Made by a program: the position numbers and the translations under genes. Below the pieces are notes generated by a model. That model did no database searches. It was not told where the DNA came from and was given only the letters and a program-made list of their open reading frames with translations. Below are positions 55,391 to 64,000 of a stretch of DNA of 64,000 nucleotides, piece after piece; position 1 is the first letter of the stretch; each line of letters starts with the position of its first letter. Source of the stretch: Dellaglioa algida DSM 15638 (GTDB lineage Bacteria; Bacillota; Bacilli; Lactobacillales; Lactobacillaceae); assembly GCF_001434695.1 (NCBI RefSeq), contig NZ_AZDI01000003.1:86126-150125 (forward strand). Reading direction: 5' to 3'.

Positions 55391-56479
55391 CTATTTATTT
55401 CGGTTTTTAACGCTTTCTCGGCTAACTAATTTAGCCTCATACACAACTGATTGAATCTTTGTATTCTTACCTCTTATCATCTCTAACAACATTTTAGCAG
55501 CTTGACGTCCCATCTTTTCTTTAGGGTGCCTAATTGTCGTTAACTTTGGTGACATATATTTTGATAACTGATAATCATCAAAACCAACAATAGAAACGTC
55601 TTCTGGAATCTCCATATCCATTGATTTTACGATATCCATTAATTTAATGGCTAATTGGTCATTGTAGCAAACAATTGCAGTCGGTCTGTCAGAACGGTGT
55701 AATATTTTTTCAATTTTTTGATAAATATTTTGCAAGGGATCCGTTGACCGATACATCAATATTTCACTTTGATATGAACTATTAGCATGTTCCATATACG
55801 CCTGAACAAAACCGTTCATTCGTAGTAACCCTTGTTTATCATCCACCTTAAAAACGCCTAATATTTTTTCATGTCCGTTTTTAATTAAATGCTCCGTTTC
55901 TAGCTCACTGCCATTGAAGTCATTTAACTCCAAGTATGGAATGTCAATATCTTCATAATGCGCGTTAATGAAGAGCGTTGGTATTTTAAGTTCTAATATT
56001 TTTTCATATAAATCTTTATTTTTGTTAACCAGTGCGCTCTGCGTTGGCTCAATAATCAATCCAGATAAGTCCATCTCCAACATCTTTAAAAGGCTGGTTC
56101 TTTCCCTGTCTGGAGTATCCAGAGTATTACTTAAAATAATAGTATACCCTTCTTCCGAGATAACCCGGTCAATCCCCGTGATGATGTTTGGGAAAATATA
56201 GTCAGCAATGTGCGTTGTAACAACGCCAATCATTTTATTATTATTTTGCGTTATTTTTTTACCAGTATGCCAGTCATTAACAAAGATACCGCCACCTTGA
56301 ATACGATAGACATAACCCGCGCTTTCTAAATCGCCAATCGCCCTTCTAATTGTATAACGACTTACCGAATACGCGACCATTAGTTCAGATTCCGTCATTA
56401 ACTTATCATTAATATCAAATTCGCCCGCTATAATTTTATCTTTAATTTCACGATAAACATGTTCGTACTTATTCTCCAT
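55391..56479 (-). CDS. araR: Arabinose operon repressor AraR (GntR N-terminus, LacI-like C-terminus)
   Basis: 362 residues. The N-terminal GntR winged helix (VYREIKDKIIAGEF...VSRYTIRRAIGDLESAGYVYRI, about 1-70) is fused to a LacI-type effector domain (KMIGVVTTHIADYIFPNIITGI, AIVCYNDQLAIKLM), the AraR plan. It should repress the transporter-araBDA operon until arabinose binds. Start ATG 56479; a GTG at 56491 is an alternative. It lies upstream of the operon in the same orientation with its own terminator. Confidence 0.94.
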   Translation of the reverse strand: MENKYEHVYREIKDKIIAGEFDINDKLMTESELMVAYSVSRYTIRRAIGDLESAGYVYRIQGGGIFVNDWHTGKKITQNNNKMIGVVTTHIADYIFPNIITGIDRVISEEGYTIILSNTLDTPDRERTSLLKMLEMDLSGLIIEPTQSALVNKNKDLYEKILELKIPTLFINAHYEDIDIPYLELNDFNGSELETEHLIKNGHEKILGVFKVDDKQGLLRMNGFVQAYMEHANSSYQSEILMYRSTDPLQNIYQKIEKILHRSDRPTAIVCYNDQLAIKLMDIVKSMDMEIPEDVSIVGFDDYQLSKYMSPKLTTIRHPKEKMGRQAAKMLLEMIRGKNTKIQSVVYEAKLVSRESVKNRNK

Positions 56480-56582
56480 ATTTTCCACCACCCATTTACC
56501 ATTATCTTACCATATCAAGTAGCTCACAAAAGTAATTTTGTTTTTAGTACCTCCACTCATTTAAATAAATAATTGCTCTTGT

Positions 56583-56611
56583 ATTCATCCGTACAAATTA
56601 TTTATTATAAT
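56583..56611 (-). promoter_or_regulatory. araR promoter with AraR-type operator
   Basis: ATTCATCCGTACAAAT (56583-56598; minus strand ATTTGTACGGATGAAT) contains the perfect AraR half-site ATTTGTACG. A minus-strand TATAAT lies beside it at 56606-56611, implying autoregulation. Confidence 0.65.
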
Positions 56612-56628
56612 ATAAATATTGCAAAAAA

Positions 56629-56662
56629 TAGAGTTCACATCCAACTTAGATGCGAACTCTAC
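56629..56662 (-). terminator. Terminator after the aldo-keto reductase gene
   Basis: TAGAGTTC...CATC pairs with GATG...GAACTCTA, with A and T runs on both flanks. Confidence 0.85.
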
Positions 56663-56687
56663 TTTTTTAATTTATCATAAACTATTT

Positions 56688-57608
56688 TTATGGTAACTTA
56701 TTACCCGCTGCACGATAAATTTCGTACCATTCTTGATGCGTTAATTCTATTTCAGTAGCATCTGTGATTTCGGTAATACGTTTTGGATTCATTGTCCCCG
56801 CGATTACTTGCATTTTTGCAGGGTGACGTAAAATGAATGCAGTCGCAATACCCGTGTTTGTTGAATTCTTTTCTCTAGCTAAGCGATTTAACACTTCATT
56901 CAATTCAGCAAACTTAGGGTTATCTAAGAATGTGCCTTCAAAGAAACCATATTGGAATGGTGACCATGCTTGGATCGTCATCTTTTTAAGACGCGAATAT
57001 TCTAATATTCCACCATCACGGTTAATTCCGGCATTATTAACCATATTCACGTTTGTTCCCAAATCAATCATTCCAGTATGCATCACACCAAATTGAAGTT
57101 GGTTTACCAATAATTTCGTGTCTAAAGCCTGTTGTAATAAATCAACTTGTCCCGGATAAAAATTACTTACCCCAAAATTACGAACCTTACCAGATGCTTG
57201 GAGCTTTTCGAATACGCGAGCAATGGCTTCAGGCTCCATCAATGTATCGGGTCTATGTAACAATAAACTATCAATATATTCTGTATTTAATCGTTTTAAA
57301 ATACCATCAACACTTTTTTCAATATGTTCTGCCGTAAAATTATATTCTAACCCTGGCACAATACCACATTTTGATTGAAGAATTATATCTTCACGCGAAA
57401 GTTCCGTTTCAGAGAAACCTGCTGCAAAAACTTCTTCAGCTTTTCCTGCTCCATAAATGTCTGCATGATCAAAGAAATTAATACCATGATCAGCCGCCAT
57501 TTGAATCATTTCTGCTGCTTGTTTTGTTGACAATTCTGGCATGCGCATGCAGCCTAACCCAACAGATGATACTTGAAGATTACTTCCACCCAAATTAATC
57601 ATTTTCAT
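56688..57608 (-). CDS. Aldo/keto reductase
   Basis: NADPH-dependent reductase of the YdhF/AKR11-like group, 306 residues. The catalytic set is visible: FFDHADIYGAGKAEE (Asp, Tyr), LQSKCG (Lys) and SLLLHRPD (His). VAGTMNPKRITEI binds the cofactor phosphate. Start ATG 57608 with AAAAGGGG upstream. A cre-like ATAAAGCGCTATCA lies at 57656-57669. Substrate unknown. Confidence 0.88.
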   Translation of the reverse strand: MKMINLGGSNLQVSSVGLGCMRMPELSTKQAAEMIQMAADHGINFFDHADIYGAGKAEEVFAAGFSETELSREDIILQSKCGIVPGLEYNFTAEHIEKSVDGILKRLNTEYIDSLLLHRPDTLMEPEAIARVFEKLQASGKVRNFGVSNFYPGQVDLLQQALDTKLLVNQLQFGVMHTGMIDLGTNVNMVNNAGINRDGGILEYSRLKKMTIQAWSPFQYGFFEGTFLDNPKFAELNEVLNRLAREKNSTNTGIATAFILRHPAKMQVIAGTMNPKRITEITDATEIELTHQEWYEIYRAAGNKLP

Positions 57609-57682
57609 TGTATTACCCCTTTTCAGTTTATGATTCAATTTTATCAGTTACACTTATAAAGCGCTATCAATAACCTTTATTA

Positions 57683-57712
57683 AAAGATACGTCACCACTA
57701 GACGTATCTTTT
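57683..57712 (-). terminator. Terminator after the cytosine deaminase gene
   Basis: AAAAGATACGTC pairs with GACGTATCTTTT over ACCACTA; it overlaps the end of the coding region by at most a few bases. Confidence 0.8.
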
Positions 57713-58948
57713 TTAAATATATAACTGCGTTTCTGCTGGCTTAGTCTCACTAATCACGTCTCCATTATGTACGGATAACATAACAGCGGCGCGTGTGTTC
57801 AATGCATCATAAAAATTATCACTATCCATGATTACGAAACTAGCTGGTTTGCCAACTTCAATTCCGTAATGATCCATAATATGCATCGCTTTGGCACCAT
57901 TGGTTGTCACAAATCGGTAAGCGTTCATAATCTGGCTGTAACCCATGATTTGCGTGGCATGTAAGCCCATATGCAAAGCATCCAACATATTGCCGTTACC
58001 CATTGGATACCAAGGATCTTTAATATCATCTTCACCAAAGGCAACATTTAGGCCATTTTCGTCTAATTCTTTTACACGTGTTAACCCACGGCGTTTCGGA
58101 TATGTATCAAATCGACCACCTAAAAACATATTCACAAGTGGATTAGCAATAAAGTTCATGTCTGACATTTTTAATAAGCGCATTAATTTATATAAATAAG
58201 CATCATTATACGATCCCATCGCTGTTGTGTGTGACGCAGTAACCTTGTCTTTCATCCCTGTCTCTAGCGCTAGGGTTGCAACTGTTTCCAGGCTACGAGA
58301 ACTAGGATCATCAATTTCGTCAGTATGCGCATCGAATAATAAATCATATTTTTGCGCTAGTTCGAAGGCAAAATGAAGAGATTCTACTGCATATTCACGA
58401 TTGAATTCAAAATGTGGAATCGCACCAATCGCGTCAACACCTAATTCGGCCGCCTTCGTCATCAATTCTTTTCCATTTGGAAATGATAATATGCCTTCTT
58501 GCGGGAAGGCGACCAATTGTAGCTCCATCCAAGGCTTTACTTCTTCGCGCACTTCAATCAAGGCTTTCAAAGCAACTAACTCTGGATCAGTTACATCCAC
58601 ATGTGACCGAACAAATTGAACACCATGTGCTGCTTGCATTTTCAAGGCTTTAATAGCACGTTCTTTGACATCTTCACGCGTTAACGTTTTTTTACGCTCA
58701 GACCAGATTCGGATACCGTCAAATAAAGTACCTGATTCATTCCATTCTGGATCTCCAGCCGTAAGTGTTGAATCCAAGTGGACGTGCGGATCAACAAATG
58801 GAGGTAACATTAATTTATTCGTTACATCAATAACCTGCTCGTTAGATTCGGCCTGTAAATTTAAGCCAATTTCAGTAAATACCCCTTTTTCTACGCGGAC
58901 ATCTTGTAATTCTTTTTCATTTTCGATATGTACTTGTTTAATTAACAC
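57713..58948 (-). CDS. codA: Cytosine deaminase-like amidohydrolase
   Basis: Converts cytosine to uracil and ammonia, or acts on a related base. 411 residues. PPFVDPHVHLDST gives the metal His pair; DAHTDEIDDPSSRSLET and TASHTTAM carry the next ligands; FGEDDIKDPWYPMGNGNML contains the catalytic Asp and the loop found in E. coli CodA. The start is a GTG with AGGGAG upstream. No codB permease is adjacent. Confidence 0.88.
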   Translation of the reverse strand: MLIKQVHIENEKELQDVRVEKGVFTEIGLNLQAESNEQVIDVTNKLMLPPFVDPHVHLDSTLTAGDPEWNESGTLFDGIRIWSERKKTLTREDVKERAIKALKMQAAHGVQFVRSHVDVTDPELVALKALIEVREEVKPWMELQLVAFPQEGILSFPNGKELMTKAAELGVDAIGAIPHFEFNREYAVESLHFAFELAQKYDLLFDAHTDEIDDPSSRSLETVATLALETGMKDKVTASHTTAMGSYNDAYLYKLMRLLKMSDMNFIANPLVNMFLGGRFDTYPKRRGLTRVKELDENGLNVAFGEDDIKDPWYPMGNGNMLDALHMGLHATQIMGYSQIMNAYRFVTTNGAKAMHIMDHYGIEVGKPASFVIMDSDNFYDALNTRAAVMLSVHNGDVISETKPAETQLYI

Positions 58949-59033
58949 GATTTAATCACTCCCTAATTTAATTCTTTCTCGTCTAAATTGTACCTGACTC
59001 ACGACAAATTTAATAATGATTCAGTGAAATAAA

Positions 59034-59072
59034 AAAAGATTAATTCCAAGAATACTCAGAATTAATCTTTGA
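59034..59072 (-). terminator. Terminator after the 48-residue protein gene
   Basis: AAGATTAATTC pairs with GAATTAATCTT, and the minus-strand RNA ends in U7. Confidence 0.8.
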
Positions 59073-59082
59073 ACTTTTATAA

Positions 59083-59229
59083 TTAGTTTTTTTCTGATTC
59101 TAATTTAGCTGATTCTTCTTCAATAAATTTGAAACCTGATTGTTTTTTTTCAGCTTGTGGATGTTTAGCACGTTCGTCCATTGCTTTTTGAGCCATTGCT
59201 TTGCGTTGTTCTTTACTCAACTTTGCCAT
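59083..59229 (-). CDS. 48-residue charged protein of unknown function
   Basis: An open frame of 48 codons from ATG 59229 with AGAGG 8 bases upstream, a TATAAT -10 at 59282-59287 and a terminator 10 bases after the stop, so it looks like a complete gene. The protein is highly charged and Ala/Lys/Glu-rich: MAKLSKEQRKAMAQKAMDER at the start and a QSGFKF centre, likely helical. I do not recognise a family. A perfect 14-bp palindrome (GACAGTTAACTGTC, 59252-59265) lies in its leader and may be an operator or hairpin. Confidence 0.7.
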   Translation of the reverse strand: MAKLSKEQRKAMAQKAMDERAKHPQAEKKQSGFKFIEEESAKLESEKN

Positions 59230-59393
59230 TGCTATCGCCTCTTTTGATTTGGACAGTTAACTGTCTTTCAACTTCACTCTTAATTATAGTCCTCTTTCAG
59301 TAAAGTGGCACAAATTAAATAAATTTTGTCTCAAAAAAATTAAACAAGACATGGTCCTGCGAATTATCCATTCGTCATATTAAAAATAACAGC

Positions 59394-60302
59394 TTACGAT
59401 TTATCTACAACGTGCCCTCCGAAGCCATGGCGCATTGCAGCAACAACCTTACCTGTAAAGTTTGCATCAACGTTTCTCATCGATTCATAACGCATCATCA
59501 CTGACAATGCGATAACTGGCGTTGGCACTTTACTATCGAGTGCTTCTTGTAATGTCCACTGCCCCTCACCTGAAGAATGCATGCGTCCAAGTAAGTCATC
59601 CAAATGTGCATCATCTGAAAACGCATCTTCCACAAGTTCCATTAACCAACTACGGATAACTGAACCATGATTCCACAATTTAGCTACAGCTTCATTATCA
59701 TAATCATATTGACCGCTCTCAAGAACATCAAATCCTTCACCAATTGCCTGCATCATTCCATATTCAATACCATTATGCACCATCTTCAAGTAATGACCAG
59801 AGCCTGCTGCACCGGTATAAAGATACCCATCTTTTTCAGAAATCAATTTAAAGATTGGGTCAAGATATTGATTAAATGCATCCGCATCATCCCCACCAAT
59901 CATAAAGTTTCCACCATTACGAGCGCCTGATTGACCTCCCGATGTACCACAGTCAAAAAATCTCATTCCGGCTTCTGTCACGATTTTATTGTGTCTAAGC
60001 GAATCTTTAAAGTTTGAATTACCGCCATCAACAATTAAATCATCCTTGTTAAGCAGTTCCGTCAATTTGACGATAGTTGCATCTGTTGGTGCACCAGCTG
60101 GTAACAATAACCACGTAGTCTTAGTAGACCCTAATTTAGAAACAAAGTCTTCAAGACTTGAAGCTGAAATTGCGCCTGCTTCTTCTGCAGCTTTTACGTT
60201 TTCAGTTGCTAAATCGAATCCAACAACCTCAATTCCATTATCAAGCATATTCTTTGTTAAGCTTAACCCCATCTTACCCAGTCCAATCATTCCAACACGC
60301 AT
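59394..60302 (-). CDS. gnd: 6-phosphogluconate dehydrogenase, decarboxylating (short, NAD-type)
   Basis: Oxidises 6-phosphogluconate to ribulose-5-phosphate and CO2. 302 residues, the YqeC/GntZ short form lacking the C-terminal half of the 470-residue enzyme. MIGLGKMGLSLTKNM binds the nucleotide and Asp in VVGFDLA favours NAD; CGTSGGQSGARNGG and HYLKMVHNGIEYGMMQ are catalytic. Third gene after D-LDH and a PTS_EIIC_2 protein. Confidence 0.92.
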   Translation of the reverse strand: MRVGMIGLGKMGLSLTKNMLDNGIEVVGFDLATENVKAAEEAGAISASSLEDFVSKLGSTKTTWLLLPAGAPTDATIVKLTELLNKDDLIVDGGNSNFKDSLRHNKIVTEAGMRFFDCGTSGGQSGARNGGNFMIGGDDADAFNQYLDPIFKLISEKDGYLYTGAAGSGHYLKMVHNGIEYGMMQAIGEGFDVLESGQYDYDNEAVAKLWNHGSVIRSWLMELVEDAFSDDAHLDDLLGRMHSSGEGQWTLQEALDSKVPTPVIALSVMMRYESMRNVDANFTGKVVAAMRHGFGGHVVDKS

Positions 60303-60379
60303 ATTAATAATCCTTCTTTCAATTATTTTTCTATATTTTTTATTTTCAATTAGATATTTTTATTAACTTACAAATATTG

Positions 60380-61588
60380 TTATAAATCTTGTTGGAAATC
60401 CATTGGTGTATACAGTTTTAATAACTTACTGAATATGAACTGTACAACGAATCCCGCAACAATTGGCACAACCAGCCATGCAAAAACACCAACTAGCGGA
60501 CTAATAAAATGATTCATAACTGATGAGGGAACTGTAGGGTCTTTAACTATTGATTGGATAGGCGAAACTAATCCGATGAATCCAAAACCGGCAGTAGTCG
60601 GTGTCCCTTGAATGTTAAATAACGCAACGGGAATTCCCGATATAGCAGCCGATAACAAAAATGGCAACATCGTCACGGGTTTGGCAAATACTGAAGGCAT
60701 CATTCCCTTCATTGCCCCCAATGCGATCGCAACGGTAACTCCCGGTTTATTAACTTTCCATGAATTAATTAATAAAACGATTGTCGTTGCGACAACACCC
60801 ATGGCAGCGGCCCCGGAACCAATACCCGACAAACTAATTGCCAAAGCAATTCCGACAGTTGAGACAGGCGTAATAATAATGATTGAAAACGCCATAGCAA
60901 TTAACATTGCCATTGGAATGGGCGCAAAATTTGTAAACATCTCAACCAATTCACCAATCCACGCTGTAACATCACCAACATAAGGCGCAATCGTCTTACC
61001 AAGTAGGCCAATGCCACCACCTACAAGAATTGGACTTAAAATAATCGCAACTGATCCAAATCCTTTTAAATAATGGGCAACTAACCAGACGACTATAACT
61101 GCGATAGATGCGACAATCATAGCATTAATAACATCACCGGACCCAGAAGCAATATAAGCATTCATGGGCACCACAGAGTTCACTCCTGTCACCGGATTTT
61201 CCCATCCGGCAGGTGCAACTGCCCACTTAATTGAACCTGATGCCACCATCGTTGCAATAGCAACAACACCAACATCTAAAATTTTCATTTTAAATTGTAG
61301 GGCAATGGCCATCCCAATTAAAAATGGAATTAACGATGTAAATAACGTTAAAATAGCACTTAAATCTGCGCCGAACGCAGTAGTACCCAATCCTGAGTAC
61401 TTAATAATATATTTCATAACAGCTGATGGTAAAACACCAATCAAAATCCCTTGTGCAGAACCTGACAAGACTTTAAAAAAGAAATCTTTTAAATGTAAAT
61501 CAGTTTGACCATTAAAAGCAACTGGTGCACTTTCTTTTGCCATACGTACATATTCTGTGTCTTTTTTTTCTTCAATTTTATTGGACAT
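60380..61588 (-). CDS. PTS_EIIC_2 / PfoR-like membrane protein
   Basis: 402 residues, about ten hydrophobic helices, glycine- and alanine-rich, with KVLSGSAQGILIGVLPSAV near the N-terminus. It resembles the PTS_EIIC_2 (PF13303, PfoR-like) group, proteins distantly related to PTS permeases but usually without partner IIA or IIB and of unclear substrate. Flanked by D-LDH (77 bases upstream) and gnd (77 bases downstream), it may carry an organic acid or sugar acid such as gluconate; that is inference. Confidence 0.75.
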   Translation of the reverse strand: MSNKIEEKKDTEYVRMAKESAPVAFNGQTDLHLKDFFFKVLSGSAQGILIGVLPSAVMKYIIKYSGLGTTAFGADLSAILTLFTSLIPFLIGMAIALQFKMKILDVGVVAIATMVASGSIKWAVAPAGWENPVTGVNSVVPMNAYIASGSGDVINAMIVASIAVIVVWLVAHYLKGFGSVAIILSPILVGGGIGLLGKTIAPYVGDVTAWIGELVEMFTNFAPIPMAMLIAMAFSIIIITPVSTVGIALAISLSGIGSGAAAMGVVATTIVLLINSWKVNKPGVTVAIALGAMKGMMPSVFAKPVTMLPFLLSAAISGIPVALFNIQGTPTTAGFGFIGLVSPIQSIVKDPTVPSSVMNHFISPLVGVFAWLVVPIVAGFVVQFIFSKLLKLYTPMDFQQDL

Positions 61589-61665
61589 ACTGCTTTACCT
61601 CTTCCCAATTTTAAAACTTGATAACCCCGTAACCTTTTTGCACTTGTTCAAAATAATTAAAAAAT

Positions 61666-62664
<999 letters not shown>

Positions 62665-62800
62665 TTATTCCCCCAAAAATTTATTAAATACGTTTCCAAA
62701 CCAAAAATAAGTTAAAATTTTAACGATAATGCTATCTATCGTTATTATTTGTTTTAATATATTACTTACGTGATACGCTAAAACAAACAATAACATCAAT

Positions 62801-62814
62801 TGGAAGCGCTGTCA
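62801..62814. promoter_or_regulatory. cre-like site upstream of ldhD
   Basis: TGGAAGCGCTGTCA matches cre at all but one defined position. Between it and the ATG lies a 9-bp inverted repeat, TTTGTTTTA / TAAAACAAA, spaced by about 20 bases. Confidence 0.55.
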
Positions 62815-62862
62815 AAGAATTCGTCTTTATAATTAGATGTAACTTATTGTTAAATTAATTAA

Positions 62863-62913
62863 ATATATAAAAAATAAACGATTACTATAAGTAATCGTTT
62901 ATTTTTTATATAT
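62863..62913. terminator. 24-bp perfect inverted repeat, terminator-like
   Basis: Arms 62863-62886 and 62890-62913 pair perfectly around ATA, with AACGATTACT / AGTAATCGTT at the tip and A/T-rich bases. It could end tetR transcription (minus) or an unknown plus-strand RNA from the ldhD side. Confidence 0.7.
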
Positions 62914-63183
62914 ATTATTAATCATTTGCTAATAAAATATTTACTTATACTATAAATATGTATCTCGTCTATTTATAAATTCAACTACATTTACTCCTAG
63001 ATACAATCAAAACATTACGATCAATAAGGAAATCAAGAGTACTATTACCCCCATAAATATCCACGCACCAACTAAACAATAATTAGTCCTATTCAAAATA
63101 TATGTTTATATCTAAACATATCACCAGAATGGTCATCGATTAAAAGTCGCAAGCACTGGTATCCTGTGATAATACGACGACAT
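62914..63183. other. Gene-free stretch between the inverted repeat and tetR
   Basis: No protein gene recognised. A hairpin ATATGTTTA / TAAACATAT lies near 63095-63120. A minus-strand frame from a TTG encodes about 30 hydrophobic residues ending ILLISLLIVMF-like, without ribosome site. On the plus strand a TTACCCCCATAAA stretch resembles the C-runs of the sRNA array, but no promoter or terminator is convincing. Confidence 0.35.
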
Positions 63184-63756
63184 CTAACTATTTGAAGCAA
63201 CCCGTTTCATCACGCCATCAAGTAGAATATTTAACTGAACTAAAAATTGGGATTCAATCGACATATCTGGCATTCTAAAAATGTTTGGTATATCAATCGT
63301 CTCAGCTGGCGATGCAGTATTAGAAAATAGATATTCATCCGCCACAAAGGATAAAATGAAATTATTGATCATATTTCCAATCATGGCTGATTCTTCACCA
63401 GTCCCTAATTGTTCTAAAATTGTTAAAAACATAGTGATCATTTGCATTCTCACCGGTGTCATTGGACTCGTTTCGGCAAAAATTTTCCACGAATCTTTAA
63501 TTTTCTTCAATTCGTCCCTAAGAACTAATGAAAAAGACGCCATACTGTCGTTTTCGTCTACACGTGACAACACCTTTTTTGAAATTTCTTCAGAAATCAA
63601 CTCCAAGATATTCTGTTTATTTTGAACATGATTATATAGAGCTGGTGCTTTCACACCTAATCTGGTTGCAATGGATCTCATTGAAACGGATTCTAGACCT
63701 TGTTCATGCAAAATTTCAATAGCTGATTGTACAATTAAAACTTTAGTTAATTTCAT
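63184..63756 (-). CDS. TetR family transcription regulator
   Basis: 190 residues. The N-terminal helix-turn-helix (SAIEILHEQGLESVSMRSIATRLGVKAPALYNHVQNK) is close to TetR itself (LGVKAPALYNHVQNK-like), with a helical C-terminal ligand domain. Start ATG 63756 lies 7 bases after GGAGG. It is divergent from a small open frame at 63884, with two palindromic operators between. The ligand and full target are outside the window. Confidence 0.9.
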   Translation of the reverse strand: MKLTKVLIVQSAIEILHEQGLESVSMRSIATRLGVKAPALYNHVQNKQNILELISEEISKKVLSRVDENDSMASFSLVLRDELKKIKDSWKIFAETSPMTPVRMQMITMFLTILEQLGTGEESAMIGNMINNFILSFVADEYLFSNTASPAETIDIPNIFRMPDMSIESQFLVQLNILLDGVMKRVASNS

Positions 63757-63823
63757 ATCTACCTCCATAAATTAATACCGTTAATTGATTATAACACCAT
63801 TATAGCTAAATAATTGACGCGAT

Positions 63824-63869
63824 TAATTAACAGTGTTAACATAATCATATGAGTTAACACTGTTAATTA
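63824..63869. promoter_or_regulatory. Twin TetR-type operators and promoter
   Basis: The 13-bp palindromes TTAACAGTGTTAA (63827-63839) and TTAACACTGTTAA (63854-63866) are themselves parts of a perfect 17-bp inverted repeat (63824-63840 / 63853-63869) with a 12-base spacer, centres 27 apart. They cover a plus-strand promoter TTGACG (63814-63819) with TAACAT (63837-63842). Confidence 0.8.
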
Positions 63870-63883
63870 GAAAGGATACTATT

Positions 63884-63979
63884 ATGACAATGCCTATCGC
63901 TTTAGTTATTATGACCGTACTTATTTGTGTCACTACTTTCATTACGCTTGTAACGTTAAAAGGAATGGATATGAAATAA
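63884..63979 (+). CDS. 31-residue hydrophobic peptide downstream of TetR operators
   Basis: ATG 63884 with GAAAGGA 8 bases upstream encodes MTMPIALVIMTVLICVTTF and continues to a total of 31 residues ending GMDMK, one membrane segment. It is the first frame after the TetR-controlled promoter. It may be a small membrane protein, or a leader for a gene beyond the window. The last bases of the window (AAAAAGAGGCTGTGACATA) look like the left arm of a terminator. Confidence 0.5.
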   Translation: MTMPIALVIMTVLICVTTFITLVTLKGMDMK

Positions 63980-64000
63980 ATAAAAAGAGGCTGTGACATA

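Noticed and set aside
62950..63090. Hydrophobic minus-strand peptide resembling a type I toxin
   Set aside because: Only a TTG start without ribosome site, and no antisense promoter or paired RNA visible.
63980..64000. Insertion-sequence end at the window edge (AAAAAGAGGCTGTGACATA)
   Set aside because: It fits the left arm of a terminator, but the rest is outside the window; no transposase or target duplication is visible.

Overview
The window comes from a low-G+C Gram-positive bacterium, most likely a member of the Lactobacillaceae. The evidence is a plantarum-type D-lactate dehydrogenase, L-lactate oxidase, glycerol-3-phosphate oxidase, class III fructose-1,6-bisphosphatase, many PTS permeases, an araBDA/araR set, a short NAD-type 6-phosphogluconate dehydrogenase, and repeated CcpA-type cre boxes. 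I cannot name the genus from sequence alone. No tRNA, rRNA, phage, transposase or CRISPR array was seen. It reads as a chromosomal carbon-catabolism and redox region, mostly transcribed on the minus strand.

Layout. 1-2.1 kb: end of a DegV gene, a PF00882-like metal-dependent hydrolase, and a frameshifted DUF3284 gene. 2.1-8.4 kb: cellobiose operon (IIB, IIA, IIC, 6-phospho-beta-glucosidase) behind a clear sigma-54 promoter, with its LevR-type activator upstream. 8.6-16.6 kb: a TMEM175 channel, fbp, a GlcNAc/glucose-type PTS IICBA, and an Mga-like regulator coupled to an NADH-oxidase-like flavoprotein whose redox cysteine is serine. 16.6-17.6 kb: no protein gene, but four tandem small-RNA-like units. 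17.6-24.5 kb: ogt, yitT, iron alcohol dehydrogenase, two small membrane proteins, dhaKLM and fba. 24.6-29.5 kb: two adenine deaminase paralogues and a purine permease. 29.7-40.4 kb: second TMEM175, lactate oxidase, pyrD, twin acetyltransferases, glpKOF, and a quinone-oxidoreductase/Dyp-peroxidase pair. 40.8-49.9 kb: a locus of PTS IIC, cytoplasmic GH9 hydrolase, ROK kinase, LacI, HAD phosphatase, second LacI and a SIS-domain sugar isomerase/deaminase-like protein. 50-56.5 kb: arabinose operon and AraR. 56.7-64 kb: aldo-keto reductase, cytosine deaminase, a 48-residue protein, gnd, a PTS_EIIC_2 protein, D-LDH, a TetR regulator and a divergent 31-residue peptide.

How it works together. The genes feed hexoses, beta-glucosides, arabinose, glycerol and dihydroxyacetone into lower glycolysis under CcpA (cre boxes at glpK, dhaK, ara, the ROK operon, lox and ldhD). 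Oxygen is consumed by GlpO, lactate oxidase and possibly the NADH-oxidase-like protein, all potential peroxide producers, and a Dyp peroxidase is present. Purine bases are salvaged by the deaminases and permease.

The two most interesting items are the four-unit array of putative sRNAs with CCCCC-type loops (16.7-17.56 kb), which could pair with Shine-Dalgarno sequences, and the GH9/PTS/ROK/SIS locus (40.8-49.9 kb), which looks like an uncharacterised catabolic route, possibly for a glucosamine- or glucose-containing disaccharide.
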